From: Emiliania huxleyi CCMP1516
Taxonomy: Eukaryota > Haptophyta > Isochrysidales > Noelaerhabdaceae
NCBI RefSeq assembly: GCF_000372725.1
Contig: NW_005198966.1
Location: 1,355,338-1,419,337, forward strand
Length of the DNA stretch: 64,000 nucleotides
Direction of reading: 5' to 3'
Made by a program: the position numbers and the translations under genes. Numbering within the stretch: the stretch's first letter is position 1; every line of letters starts with the position of its first letter. The notes under the pieces were generated by a model, which did no database searches, was not told the origin of the DNA, and saw nothing but the letters and a program-made list of their open reading frames with translations. Positions 50,198 through 60,828 of the stretch are shown here, piece by piece.

Positions 50198-51170
50198 TGT
50201 TGTTGTTTCACTCCCAGTGAGAGACGAGAATCGAGAACGTCACGAGATGCAGATGGAGACATTTGGAGAGGGCTGAGGGACGACGACACTGCTTCAGTCA
50301 GTAGCGTGCACCTCGATGCCTGTACAGTTGTAACGTGATTGTTATGAGCCTATGACCCCCCCACCCCCCCCAAATGAACACACCAGTGAGGGTGGGCGAG
50401 ACGATCGAGGGGTCCCGCCTGCCCGTACCGGCGTACGCGGAATCGACCCTCCCTATCCCAGTCTTGGCCGCTTTGTGTATCTCGAGACCTCGAGAGAAGG
50501 CCGCCCGCAGGCCTCCCCGAGGGCCCAAGTGAGAATTGACTTCATTTCGCGGGCAAATCCCTGTCAGGAAAGCGTGAGGAAAGCGTCATCGAGACACGTG
50601 TACGCGTGTGTGCAGGTCGCCGCAACTTCGCGCTCATGCCGTCGGCCTCCAGCCAACGCGATTGCAGCAGCGCTGGGCCGGGACCGAACGTTGCGGTCTG
50701 CATCACGGGCTCCGTGCGCTCCTTCGGCCAGCGGCGTATACACGGCGGCATCCTGCGTCACCTGGTCCAGGCCTTTGTCGGAGGGTACCCCTAGGGTTCT
50801 GAGGACCGGACTTTTTGAAGAGCTTTTAAGAAATGAGGAGGTTTGGGGGCTTAAAATGCCATTTAAGAGATTGCAGGCAGGGCGGGTCCCTCTTTTAAGA
50901 CCGTTTAAGAAAATATCGGCCTCGGACCGGCACGCGTCGCTGCGTTCCGCGCCGTTTTCTTCACAATACTGCCGTTATTAGGCATCTGAAGACACATATG
51001 TAAGTCTGGTGCACTGGCAGGTGGAGCCATACTCGCATAGGGGACGCGTGCTAGCTGACTGTAGCCAGCTTCCCGGCCTCCGGCGTCTACCGGGAGCCCT
51101 GCGGGAGCCTCCCGGACCAACGCGCCTCGGGAGCTCTCCCGCACCGTTTAAGCGTTTAAGACCGTTTAAG
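50198..51170. other. Intergenic region with TTTAAG-rich segment and a partial glycosyltransferase start
   Basis: Includes a repeat copy at 50396-50462 (GACGATCGAGGGGTCCC) and, at 50811-51175, a stretch rich in CGTTTAAGAC/CTTTTAAGAA words that may be another mobile element. See the separate entry for 50636-50794. Confidence 0.5.
50636..50794 (+). pseudogene. N-terminal fragment of a glycosyltransferase-like gene
   Basis: A frame of about 52 codons contains NVAVCITGSVRSFGQRRIHG then ILRHLVQAF, the typical start of the glycosyltransferase-like family also represented at 38664-39650. It ends soon after in unrelated sequence (GGTACCCCTAGG). No further exon is visible downstream, so it is most likely a truncated copy, or exon 1 of a gene disrupted by insertion. 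Confidence 0.5.
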
Positions 51171-51290
51171 GAATTCTTTTTCGCAGGAGTCGCTTAGGCG
51201 GCTCCCGTGGTGTACCTGTGTTAGTGCCAGTGCGCGCCAGTCCCGTGCCCAGTGTTGAGCGAGGGAGCTCGGTGCAGAATTCTTTTTCTC
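51171..51290 (+). promoter_or_regulatory. Upstream module of F-box/RCC1 gene 1
   Basis: GAATTCTTTTTCGC (51171), GGAGTCGCTTAGGCGG, TTAGTGCCAGTGCGCGCCAG (51221), then AGAATTCTTTTTC (51276) six bases before the ATG. The middle is bracketed by repeated GAATTCTTTTTC. The same block without the first copy precedes the stump at 57089. Confidence 0.5.
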
Positions 51291-51293
51291 GCG

Positions 51294-52706
51294 ATGTCCA
51301 CCCCGCCGCGCCGCCGCTCGCGCCGCCTCGCCACCTCCTCCTCCGCCGCCGCTCCCTCGCCAGGCACGCCGCCGCCCGCCCGCCTCCTCGACCTCCCCAC
51401 CGAGCTCCTCGAGCGCGTCCTCGCTCGCTGTGACAGCCCCGCCGACATCGCTCGCGTCGCGGCCGTCTCGCTGCTCTTCCACGCCTCGCTTGCGGCGGGG
51501 GCCATCCGCTTGTGGGCGCAAGAGCGCGGCTTCGAGCTGCCGGCGCAGCCTGAGGACGAGGGCTGCGCCGTGCGGTGGCTGTGCTATTCGGCGCTGCTGT
51601 GCGAGTCCAACCCGCCGGCGAAGGCGGCGGGAGGCGAGCATCACAGCCTCTTCATCGACGGCGAGGGGCGGCTCTCGTCGTGCGGCTCTGCGCCGGAGTG
51701 GAATCCAGCGCTGCTCGGTCACGGCGAGGGCGTGGCGCGGCTCAACACGCCGACCCTCCTCCCCTCCCCGCTGGGAGGTGAGCACGCCGTGAGCGTGTCG
51801 GCTGGAACCGGGCACAGCCTCGCCCTCGCCGCCGACGGCGATGTCTGGAGCTGGGGCCAGGGAGGCTCTGGCCAGCTGGGCCACGGCGACGAGCAGAACC
51901 AGCTGCTGCCCAAGAAGATCGAGGCCTTCGCTGACCAGCGCGTCGTCGCTGCGTCGGCTGGGTACGGCCACAACCTCGCCATCACCGCTGACGGCTCCGT
52001 CTGGAGCTGGGGCGATGGCTACTCTGGCCAGCTGGGCCACGGCGACCGGCAAAACCAGCTGCTGCCCAAGAGGATCGAGGCCTTGGCTGGGCAGCGCGTT
52101 GTCGCTGTGTCTGCTGGAGACGACCACAACCTCGCCATCACCGCCGGCGGAGCTGTCTGGAGCTGGGGCCAGGGAGCCTGCGGCAAGCTGGGCCACGGCG
52201 ACGAGCAGCCCCAGCTGCTTCCGAACAAGATCGAGGCCTTTGCTGGCCAATGCGTCGTCGCTGTCTCGGCCGGACTGACGCACAGCTTCGCCATCACCGC
52301 CGACGGCGCCGTCTGGAGCTGGGGCGACGGAGACTACGGCCAGCTGGGCCACGGCGACGAGCGGCGCCAGCTGCTGCCCAAGAAGGTCGAGGCCTTGGCT
52401 GGCCAGCGCGTCGTCGCTGTGTCGGCGGGACGTGGGCACAGCCTCGCCATCACTGCCGACGGAGCCGTCTGGAGCTGGGGCTTTGGAGCCTTTGGCCAGC
52501 TGGGCCACGGCGACGGGCAGGACCAGCTGCTGCCCAAGAAGATCGAGGCCTTCGCTGACCTGCGCGTCGTCGCTGTCGCGGCTGGACGGTTCTATAGCCT
52601 CGCCCTCACCGCCGACAGCGCCATCTTCACCTGGGGCGAGGGCGAATACAGCTGCCTAGGCCACGGAGAGGACATGTCGAACCAGCTGCTGCCCAAGAAG
52701 ATTTAG
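51294..52706 (+). CDS. F-box plus seven RCC1-type repeats, copy 1
   Basis: 470 residues, single exon. After a basic Ser/Ala leader, residues about 30-65 form an F-box-like helix set (LLDLPTELLERVLARCDSPA). From about residue 110 seven repeats of about 51 residues follow, each with a core such as HSLALAADGDVWSWGQGGSG and QLGHGD, the signature of the RCC1 seven-bladed propeller. The last blade ends FTWGEGEYSCLGHGEDMSNQ. F-box/RCC1 proteins would be substrate adaptors of SCF ubiquitin ligases. A tandem paralogue follows at 53253. The 3' flank (52707-53110) is also duplicated, so the unit was copied as a block. Confidence 0.85.
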   Translation: MSTPPRRRSRRLATSSSAAAPSPGTPPPARLLDLPTELLERVLARCDSPADIARVAAVSLLFHASLAAGAIRLWAQERGFELPAQPEDEGCAVRWLCYSALLCESNPPAKAAGGEHHSLFIDGEGRLSSCGSAPEWNPALLGHGEGVARLNTPTLLPSPLGGEHAVSVSAGTGHSLALAADGDVWSWGQGGSGQLGHGDEQNQLLPKKIEAFADQRVVAASAGYGHNLAITADGSVWSWGDGYSGQLGHGDRQNQLLPKRIEALAGQRVVAVSAGDDHNLAITAGGAVWSWGQGACGKLGHGDEQPQLLPNKIEAFAGQCVVAVSAGLTHSFAITADGAVWSWGDGDYGQLGHGDERRQLLPKKVEALAGQRVVAVSAGRGHSLAITADGAVWSWGFGAFGQLGHGDGQDQLLPKKIEAFADLRVVAVAAGRFYSLALTADSAIFTWGEGEYSCLGHGEDMSNQLLPKKI

Positions 52707-53158
52707 TCGTGGGCGCGGGGGCACCGGGGTGGGTTCCCGACCTCGTCTCACCCCGCTGGCTGCGAACGCGAACGCCGTCGTCCCAGCTGCACCCGTCCGC
52801 TCGCCTCACCGAGCGACGCGCGCCGAGCCACTTGTATCAGTACACAGTGTTGAGCTGCCTCGTGCAGGCCTGTGCTGCCGACGCGAGACCGGCCGAGAGC
52901 TTGCTCTGGCTCGTGTCCCTGAAAACCCTGTCGCCTGTGCTCCGTCCGCGTCGCGGCCTCTGAGCTCCGTCGAGTCGCCCGGGCGCGCGCGGGCAGGCGC
53001 ACCGAACTTACCGGAGGGTGTTTCAGCGAGCCATTGAAAAGAAGTCCACCTTGAGGGATTCGTGGCGGGAAAACGGCACGGCACAGTCGCTGGTCTGTGG
53101 TGACTGCCAGTTCGACTCTGAGGAAGACACCGGTAACTTTTGAAGATTATCACGAGAG
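52707..53158. repeat. Duplicated 3' flank, copy 1
   Basis: About 400 bp closely matching 54666-55085, including GTCGTGGGCGCGGGGGCACC right at the stop and TTGAGGGATTCGTGG later. It marks the extent of the block duplication of the F-box/RCC1 gene. Confidence 0.75.
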
Positions 53159-53252
53159 GAGCACTTGGAGCACTTGGAGTGCAGTCATTAGCCTCACATC
53201 CAGGGCCAGGGCCGGGGAGCTAAGACCCGGCCCTGCTTTTCTTTTTCTCGCG

Positions 53253-54665
53253 ATGTCTGCCCCGCCGCGCCGCCGCTCGCGCCGCCTCGCCACCTCCTCC
53301 TCCGCCGCCGCTCCCTCGCCAGGCACGCCGCCGCCCGCCCGCCTCCTCGACCTCCCCACCGAGCTCCTCGAGCGCGTCCTCGCTCGCTGCGACAGCCCCG
53401 TCGACATCGCTCGCGTCGCGGCCGTCTCGCTGCTCTTCCACGCCTCGCTCGCGGCGGAGGGCATCCGCTTGTGGGCGCAAGAGCGCGGCTTCGAGCTGCC
53501 GGCGCAGCCTGAGGACGAGGGCTGCGCCGTGCGGTGGCTGTGCTATTCGGCGCTGCTGTGCGAGTCCAACCCGCCGGCGAGGGCGGCGGGAGGCGGATGG
53601 CACAGCCTCTTCATTGACAGCGAGGGGCGGCTCTCGTCGTGCGGCTCGGAGGTGCTCGTCGCAGGCCTCCTTGGCCACGGCGAGGGCGTGGCGCGGCTCA
53701 ATGCGCCGACCCGCCTCCCCTCTACATCGCTGGGAGGCGAGCGCGCCGTGAGCGTGTCGGCTGCAACCGGGCACAGTCTCGCCCTCGCCGCCGACGGCGA
53801 TGTCTGGAGCTGGGGCCAGGGAGCCTGCGGCAAGCTGGGCCACGGCGACACGCAGCCCCAGCTGCTGCCGAACAAGGTCGAGGCCTTTGCTGGCCAACGC
53901 GTCGTCGCTGTGTCAGCTGGAGGCGCGCACAGCCTCGCCATCACCGCCAACGGCGCCATCTGGAGCTGGGGCGGTGGAGGCTTTGGCCGGCTGGGCCACG
54001 GCGACCAGCAGCACCAGCTGCTGCCCAAGAGGGTCGAAGCCTTTGCTGGCCAGCGCGTCGTCGCTGTGACGGCTGGATCCGTTCACAACCTCGCCCTCAC
54101 CGCCGACGGCGCTGTCTGGAGCTGGGGCGGTGGAGGCTCTGGCAAGCTGGGCCACAGCGACCAGCAGAACCAGCTGCTGCCGAAGAAGGTCGAGGGCTTG
54201 GCTGGCCAACGCGTCGTCGCTGTCTCGGCTGGGACCGCTCACAGCCTCGCCATCACCGCCGACGGAGAGGTCTGGTCCTGGGGCTGGGGAGCCAATGACC
54301 GGTTGGGCCACGGCGACGAGCAGAGCCAGTGGCAGCCGAAGAAGATCGAGACCTTTGCTGGCCAGCGCGTTGTCGCGGTCTCGGCTGGAGCCCACCACAA
54401 TCTCGCCATCACCACCGGCGGCGCCGTCTGGAGCTGGGGTGGTGGAGGGGACGGCAAGCTGGGCCACGGCGACGAGCAGATGCAGCGGCAGCCCAAGAAG
54501 ATCGAGGCCTTTGCTGGCCGGCGCGTCGTCGCTGTCGCGGCTGGACGGTTCCATAGCCTCGCCCTCACCGCCGACAGCGCCGTCTTCACCTGGGGCGAGG
54601 GCGAATCCAGCTGCCTAGGCCACGGAGAGGACCTGTCGAACCAGCTGCTGCCCAAGAAGATTTAG
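53253..54665 (+). CDS. F-box plus seven RCC1-type repeats, copy 2
   Basis: 470 residues, the same length as copy 1 at 51294. The N-terminal 100 residues are nearly identical (only a few substitutions, for example Ala to Val after DSP), whereas the repeats have diverged individually (WSWGGGGFGRLGHGD, WSWGWGANDRLGHGD). Such a pattern would follow from selection on the surface or from recombination among blades. The leader differs from copy 1: a CTTGGAGCACTTGGAGTGCA repeat precedes it, and only CTTTTCTTTTTCTCGCG remains before the ATG, so its promoter may differ. Confidence 0.85.
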   Translation: MSAPPRRRSRRLATSSSAAAPSPGTPPPARLLDLPTELLERVLARCDSPVDIARVAAVSLLFHASLAAEGIRLWAQERGFELPAQPEDEGCAVRWLCYSALLCESNPPARAAGGGWHSLFIDSEGRLSSCGSEVLVAGLLGHGEGVARLNAPTRLPSTSLGGERAVSVSAATGHSLALAADGDVWSWGQGACGKLGHGDTQPQLLPNKVEAFAGQRVVAVSAGGAHSLAITANGAIWSWGGGGFGRLGHGDQQHQLLPKRVEAFAGQRVVAVTAGSVHNLALTADGAVWSWGGGGSGKLGHSDQQNQLLPKKVEGLAGQRVVAVSAGTAHSLAITADGEVWSWGWGANDRLGHGDEQSQWQPKKIETFAGQRVVAVSAGAHHNLAITTGGAVWSWGGGGDGKLGHGDEQMQRQPKKIEAFAGRRVVAVAAGRFHSLALTADSAVFTWGEGESSCLGHGEDLSNQLLPKKI

Positions 54666-55085
54666 TCGTGGGCGCGGGGGCACCGGGGTGGGTTCCCGAC
54701 CTCGTCTCACCCCGCTGGCTGGGAACGCGAACGCTGTCATCCCAGCTGCACCCGTCCGCTCGCCTCACTGAGCGACGCGCGCCGAGCCACTTGTATCAGT
54801 ACACAGTGCTGAGCTGCCACGTGCAGGCCTGTGCTGCCGACGCGAGAGGCCGAGAGCTTGCTCTGGCTCGTGTCCCTGAAAACCCTGTCGCCTGTGCTCC
54901 GTCCGCGTCGCGGCCTCTGAGCTCCGTCGAGTCGCCCGGGCGCGCGCGGGCAGGCGCACCGAACTTACCGGAGGGTGTTTCAGAGAGCCATTGAAAAGAA
55001 GTCCCGACCTTGAGGGATTCGTGGGAACGCCACGGCACAGTCGCTGGTCTGGTGGCTGCCAGTTCGACTCTGAGGAAGACACCGG
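54666..55085. repeat. Duplicated 3' flank, copy 2
   Basis: Copy of 52707-53110 with small length differences. Confidence 0.75.
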
Positions 55086-56460
55086 TAACTTTTCAAGGAT
55101 TTCGTCGCTTTTCTTTTTCTCAGCAGCAGCGGGGAGCACGGTCGGAAGGGCGCTTTTGTCGGCCGACTACACGGTAAGGCATACGGACCTTGCAGTAAAC
55201 CTTTTCCTTCTAAGCAGGGCTACACAATGACCCCATAGTGTGTGGGTGTTTCTGGCGAGTCGTGATGAGTAGAATTAGATTAGCCAATGTTATTTTGAAG
55301 TTCATATATGAAAATACCAACTTGCCTATGTGCACGTCTCCGCGGCAGCGGCCCGGAGGCGGCCCGGCGGAGCGGTCAGAGCAGCACTGCGCCGGCCGGC
55401 GATCGACTCTCGACTATAACACGGGCTCTATTGAACGGCCTCAAGGTGCTCTCTAGGGCTGCCCTATTCCGCTCGCCCGGCTACGACGCTGAGCTTCGAA
55501 GGAAAAGGTTTCGCTCGGCACGGCGTCGGAGAGCAAACGTCGGCGTTCGTCCTGGACGCACGTCGGCAAGTGGTCGCATGACCAGGCCGGCTGCTGCTCA
55601 GAATCTGGGCCCTCTTGGCGCTCGCTCTCCATAACGGCTTTGCCCCCTCCCTCCCGCGCCGACGTTGGGCAGCCCGACCACGACAACGCCAGTGCCGCCG
55701 GCCTGCAGCTCGAGGCGCCGTTGAATGAGCACGAGAGCCGGTGCACGACGGCGGCGCGGGTGATGCAGCCCAAGGTGACGACGACGGCGGAGGGGGCGGC
55801 GGCGGAGGGGGCGGCGGCGGAGGGGGCGGCGGCGGAGGGGGCGGCGGCGGCAGCGGCGACGGCCGCGGGGTCGGCCCGCCCGCCTTTGCTGCTGGGCTGT
55901 GGGCATCATCACAGCTCAACGTGAAGTCAAGGCGCGGAAGCTTCAGTGGGCACTTTTCGCGTCATTTGCCACGCATATAGCGCCGCGGACCGGTCTACCG
56001 GACCCGCCCCTGATCTTGCTCTCTTCCTCGACTCGACCTTCCGCGATCTTTCTCGACTCGACCTGATGCTGAGTTCCCGCACCAGCCTGCGGACCAGCGC
56101 AGTTCAGTGGCAGTGTGCAACCAGGGCCAGTGGTAGACAGTGGACGTGCGTGAGGCTGCTCTCTGAGCGATGACACTTGCAGGGGCATCATGATTTCCAT
56201 CGGAGTCACTTGTATTACGACGCTGCCACGCTCGCAAGGGCCGCCTAAGCGCCTAAGCACCCTAAGCACCCCCCGCTTAGGCCGCTTAGGCGCTTAGGCG
56301 AGTGACTGCCGGCTGCCCGGGGCCTGGCGTGCCTCTGGGTGGGGTGAGTGCCTGGAAGAGCCACTCTGCAAGTGGTGTGCGAGCGTGTAGCCTTTAGCGT
56401 GCAGTCGGCCTGTCGCTTTCGGCAACACTGAATCATTCTACCGGAACATGGTCATGGGGC
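55086..56460. other. Intergenic with simple repeats
   Basis: A 15-bp GGCGGCGGCGGAGGG array lies at 55788-55850, and an inverted cluster of CGCCTAAGCGCCTAAGC / GCTTAGGCGCTTAGGCG at 56240-56305. No gene is supported. Confidence 0.5.
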
Positions 56461-56991
56461 ATGGGCCCTACTGCAAGGAGGGAGAGGGAGGTGGGGGGGC
56501 AGGGAGAGGGGGGGGGAGAGGAGGAGGGGGGGGGGGAGGGGGAGGGGTACGGGGGGGGGGGCGGCATGGAGGGGGAGAGGAAGAGCAAGGGCGAGAGAGG
56601 GCAAGGGACTGGGCGCTGGCATACCAGGGGGGGCAGGGTGGTGGGCGGCGACCGCCGCATACCGTCCTACGGCGGGGACTATCGCTACGCCAGGGAAGAC
56701 AAGGGCGTCGAAGTGCAGCTGCTGCTGTTCGAATCGTTCGGCGGGTTCGGAAAGGGGGTCCGTGAGATCCTCCGGAAGGCGGCGGACGTGCTACAGAACA
56801 AGCTGACGCGGGCCCAGTACCTCGATGAGGTGACTTGGACCACCAAGAGCTGGCTGGGGCTGCAGAAGCAGCGCATCTCAGTCGTGCTTCACACGGCCAT
56901 CGCAGAGCAGGTCGTGAATGAGCTTGCCTGTGGCGGGGGTGGGCGGGTGCACGGAGCTAAGTGCCTCGCCACCCTCGCAGGAGTCGCTTAG
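56461..56991 (+). CDS. Retroelement-like ORF C-terminus with GA-rich 5' part
   Basis: The first third is a purine simple repeat. From about 56640 the frame reads VQLLLFESFGGFGKGVREIL, RAQYLDEVTWTTKSWLGLQK and QRISVVLHTAIAEQVVNELA, the Trp/Gln/Arg-spaced tail pattern common at the end of algal and oomycete retroelement polyproteins. It stops at 56991, where sequence shared with the RCC1 gene leader begins. Probably a remnant. A single-copy host exon is the alternative. Confidence 0.35.
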   Translation: MGPTARREREVGGQGEGGGEEEGGGEGEGYGGGGGMEGERKSKGERGQGTGRWHTRGGRVVGGDRRIPSYGGDYRYAREDKGVEVQLLLFESFGGFGKGVREILRKAADVLQNKLTRAQYLDEVTWTTKSWLGLQKQRISVVLHTAIAEQVVNELACGGGGRVHGAKCLATLAGVA

Positions 56992-57088
56992 GCGGCTCCC
57001 GTGGTGTACCTGTGTTAGTGCCAGTGCGCGCCAGTCCCGTGCCCAGTGTTGAGCGAGGGAGCTGGGGTGCAGAATTCTTTTTCTCGCG

Positions 57089-57232
57089 ATGTCCACCCCG
57101 CCGCGCCGCCGCTCGCGCCGCCTCGCCACCTCCTCCTCCGCCGCCGCTCCCTCGCCAGGCACGCCGCCGCCCGCCCGCCTCCTCGACCTCCCCACCGAGC
57201 TCCTCGAGCGCGTCCTCGCTCGCTGCGACAGC
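57089..57232 (+). pseudogene. 5' stump of a third F-box/RCC1 gene
   Basis: Leader from about 56978 and the first 48 codons match copy 1 at 51294 almost exactly, up to ERVLARCDS. After 57232 the sequence changes to unrelated DNA (TTAAGCCTAGGGGGC), and 70 bases later the LTR element begins. The rest of the gene is absent on both sides of that element. Confidence 0.8.
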
Positions 57233-57305
57233 TTAAGCCTAGGGGGCTCTAAGACCAGATGGTATATACGAAATACCGGATTCAATGTCGCGTGATCCCG
57301 CGTGT

Positions 57306-60216
57306 TGTTCCCGGGCATTCACACTATGTTCCTGAGATAATTTGGCGATTATATCCATACCTCGAGGTAAGGGATTTCATCCCTTTATGGATTGGAGATT
57401 CGTGTTTTTGGTTCCGGTTTTGGGTAAAACGTATACAGCGAACGCGATGCGGCCCCTGCCTAGCTTGCTGCTTCTATGCGCGAGCTACGGCGGGACCGCT
57501 ATCGTTCATGGCTCCGCCTCCGGCCAGTCTGGCCTCGACTATTGCATCGCCGAGGCCGACACCACCAGCGACATGACAGCGTCGACCACCATGGCAGCTC
57601 CAACGTGTGCGCTACCATGGGTGGACAAGTCTTGCACCCTACATGTCAGCCACCACCTGGGCGCCTGGCGTGTGCGAGCACAACCCCAATCGAGCCGAAG
57701 GATCTGAACAATGGGTCCAGTCGGTCTCGTCGAGCACGTTCGAGCCCGCCATTTGCATCGACAATTCATTTCTCAAAGATTTGTCGATAAATTGGCAACT
57801 TGGGTCAGAACACCTTGAGGACATGTGCGCCTCGCCCCACACGACCTCTCAGGCTATAGAGCACATGCCACAGCCTGCCCCTGAGGCGTCATTCACTCAC
57901 GGCGGCCACTTTGATTTTCCGCCCCTTCGCAGTCAGCCACATGTACATGTATGTTGTTGTTGTTGTTGTTGTACATGTTGACATGTTGTTGTGCACCCAT
58001 GGCCCAAGAGTCAACTCGGCTCGACGGCTTTAACCATCGTGGGGCACGGACATTCTGCGACAACCCAGCCCCCTAGTGGGCTTGCGATCCACCTTTCGCC
58101 GCCAACTCTGCTGGGTCAATGCAACGGGAACGGTTTCCTTTGCCTCCAAAATGTTTCACCATGGAATGCAACGCAAAAAGTCCTTGAGCCCTTGTGTAAT
58201 GGGACAGAGGCAGTGCCCTTGTGTAATGGGACATGTCCTTCTGGAAAGGAGTTTGCCATCTACTTCCAAAACGGGACTCCCTGGAATACAACGCTGAGAT
58301 CTACCCCTTGGCAGAAAGTCCTTCCCCGGGACCACTCGGACACGTCGAGTGCAGGAGAGGCAGAGCCCTTGTGCAATGGGACATGTTCTTCTGGAAAGGA
58401 GCTTGCTACCTACCAAGTCCTTGAGACCTTGAGCAGTGGGACAGAGGTAGTGCCCTTCAACAATAGGACATGTGGTATCATTTGGCCACTCCATGGAACC
58501 ACCGATGCTGCGAAAGCTCTTTGCCTTGATCACTTTCGGCGACGCGGCAAGCGCGATTGGGTCAGATACGAGCTCCATTGGAACTATGTGTTCTCAAACA
58601 AGAATTGCGCTCGGGTGCAGTCCGCATGGATGGGAATGATCTGGCCATTTTTTCTTTGCTTTGCTCTCGTTGGGTTTCTTTTCCTTGCTTACTCCCTGCT
58701 GACAAGTGCACTGACAATTGGCGACCAGTTTGCTTACCAGACCGTTAGCAGCCTATTGATTATCCAAGCGTGGTACAAATTGCGACACTATGGTGCAAAT
58801 ACCAAGCTACTGATCATCAACCTGGGTATTCAAATCAAGTGGGTCTTTGACTGGTGTTTTTGCCTGGCGCCAGCTGCACTTGCGATATGCGGCATCATCC
58901 TGCTCGTTGCTTGGGGCATTGCAATCTACAATTTCGTGCGATCCCTCCTATACTTCGCCAGGTATGCATGCCTCGTCGCCTTTGAGGTCATCACCAGCAC
59001 TACTGTCAAAACTGTTTGCTTCATTTGGACACCTATTCGACCACCACCATCTCTTTTGGGTGCCCCGTATGCATGCAATCGTTTTCGTCAGCAGCTATCG
59101 CGACTTCCTTCGGAGGGTTCTCGACTTCGTCAGTCCAGTCGTGAGGGAGCACTATACCGCACTATCTCCATCGTGGCTTCTAACATTTTCTAATGTTTGC
59201 CAACCGTGCGACGGCGGTTCCATGGACATGTCGAGCATCTCGCCTTGCAGCTACCACCCATTCCCGTGCCGAAATGCCCTTCGACCCAATGCCAACGAGA
59301 GGCCGATGCCATGAGTTCCGCACCGCCTACATGGCCATCGTCGGCGGACTACTGTGGCTTGCCAACATGACGCGCGTCGACATTGCTTATTCAGCGTCTC
59401 AGCTTGCTCGGTTTATGACCAACCCTGGCCCGTCGCATTTTAAAGCCGCCATCCGGGTGCTTATCTACGTGCGGGACACAGCTGACCGCGCCCTCGTCAT
59501 GCAGCCGAACCCCAACCGCAACCTTGAGAGCTACGTCGATTCAAACTGGGCAACGAAGTTCTCTTGCTCCGGTGGCATGTTCTTCTTCTACGGATGTCTC
59601 TTCCACTGGTTCTCCAAGATGCAGCGATCTGTCACGCTGTCTAGTGCCGAGGCAGAGTTCTTTGGCGCCATGCTAGCCGCCAAGGAGGTGATTTTCATCC
59701 GTGAGCTACTGATCGACCTTGGATTTTCCATCGACGGCGCCAGCGTCATCAACTGCGACAGCAAATCCGCCGTCGGCATGGCCTTCGATCCCGTTGCCTT
59801 CAAGAAGACCAAGCACATCTTGCGCGCCGCCGAATTCCTTCGCGATCTCGTCAGCCGTGGCGTTATCTCTGTCGAACACCTCCCCGGCGTCGTGATGCTC
59901 GCCGACCTGCTCACGAAGGCTGCCTCGCGGGCCATTTTTACTGGCCTGATCAAGCAGCTTGACGACTTTCATGCCCTCTGAATGTGTTTGTCCCTCGCGC
60001 CCCGCACTCGGGCCAGGAGGGGCTGTTCCCGGGCATTCACACTATGTTCCTGAGATAATTTGGCGATTATATCCATAAGGGATTTCATCCCTTTATGGAT
60101 TGGAGATTCGTGTTTTTGGTTCCGGTTTTGGGTAAAACGTATACAGCGAACGCGATGCGGCCCCTGCCTAGCTTGCTGCTTCTATGCGCGAGCTACGGCG
60201 GGACCGCTATCGTTCA
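57306..60216 (+). mobile_element. Copia (Ty1)-type LTR retrotransposon, young but incomplete
   Basis: LTRs are 57306-57508 and 60024-60216, begin TGTTCCCGGG, end CGTTCA and are nearly identical apart from one short length difference, so the insertion is recent. CGTGT flanks the element as a 5-bp target duplication (57301-57305 and 60217-60221). TGG follows the left LTR where a primer-binding site is expected, and a purine tract (AGGAGGGG) precedes the right LTR. The 3' coding part (about 59290-59981) is a Copia RNase H region (GLLWLANMTRVDIAYSASQL, SSAEAEFFGAML, KKTKHILRAAEF). Much of the usual gag-protease-integrase-RT coding region is absent, so the copy is broken and would depend on other copies. 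Confidence 0.9.
57991..59193 (+). other. Membrane-protein-like ORF inside the LTR element
   Basis: Part of the LTR element above. An open frame of about 400 codons has many N-glycosylation sequons in short repeats (PLCNGTCPSGKEF, PLCNGTCSSGKEL) and then several strongly hydrophobic segments (MIWPFFLCFALVGFLFLAYS; AALAICGIILLVAWGIAIYN). It is not a Copia gag or pol domain. It could be an envelope-like extra gene or a captured host sequence; I cannot tell which. Confidence 0.5.
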
Positions 60217-60828
60217 CGTGTGTTTTGACGGAATGTGATGTGACGCGTGGCGGAACCGGCAACCGCGTCTGTCGTCAGTCTCACATGCACGACTCAACTC
60301 TCAGCAGTGACGTGCAGAGACGAGAGAGCCAGCGTGCTCGGCCAGCGTGTCGCCGCTGTCGCACTCGCAGCGTTCGGCAGCCGCGGGACGGGCGAGCGAG
60401 TGGAGGCCCCGCACACACCCGGGCCCCCCCCGCGCAGCGCACAGGTTTGTGTATTTGGGGATTGGGCGTGGGACTGTGCTCCCTCTGTAACTGTATCGTG
60501 TATGGTCCAACCAGCGACCAGTGGGACCACGAATCGATGCACGTGCGCAGTGGCGCGCGAGGCGCGGCGCCCCCCGCCGCACAATAAGCTCTGTGGCCGC
60601 GCACATAGACTCAACTCGGCCCATCGGCATCGCTCAATAACTCTCTCGTGCGGCGCACACACAAAACACATAAAACAGAGTCGATGTGCAGAGTCCCGAC
60701 ATCGCCGGGGGAGAAACGGCGCGCACAGGCGGGCGGATGCCGCGCCGGCAGGGCCTCGCTGACTCACTCCCGCCGTGGGCAGAGTCGCGTCACGCCGCAC
60801 CCATCCGCGTACCGCCCCCGGAGGCAGC
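60217..60828. other. Intergenic, no gene seen
   Basis: Only short frames without motifs. It contains the 3' end region of the minus-strand RRM gene. Confidence 0.5.
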
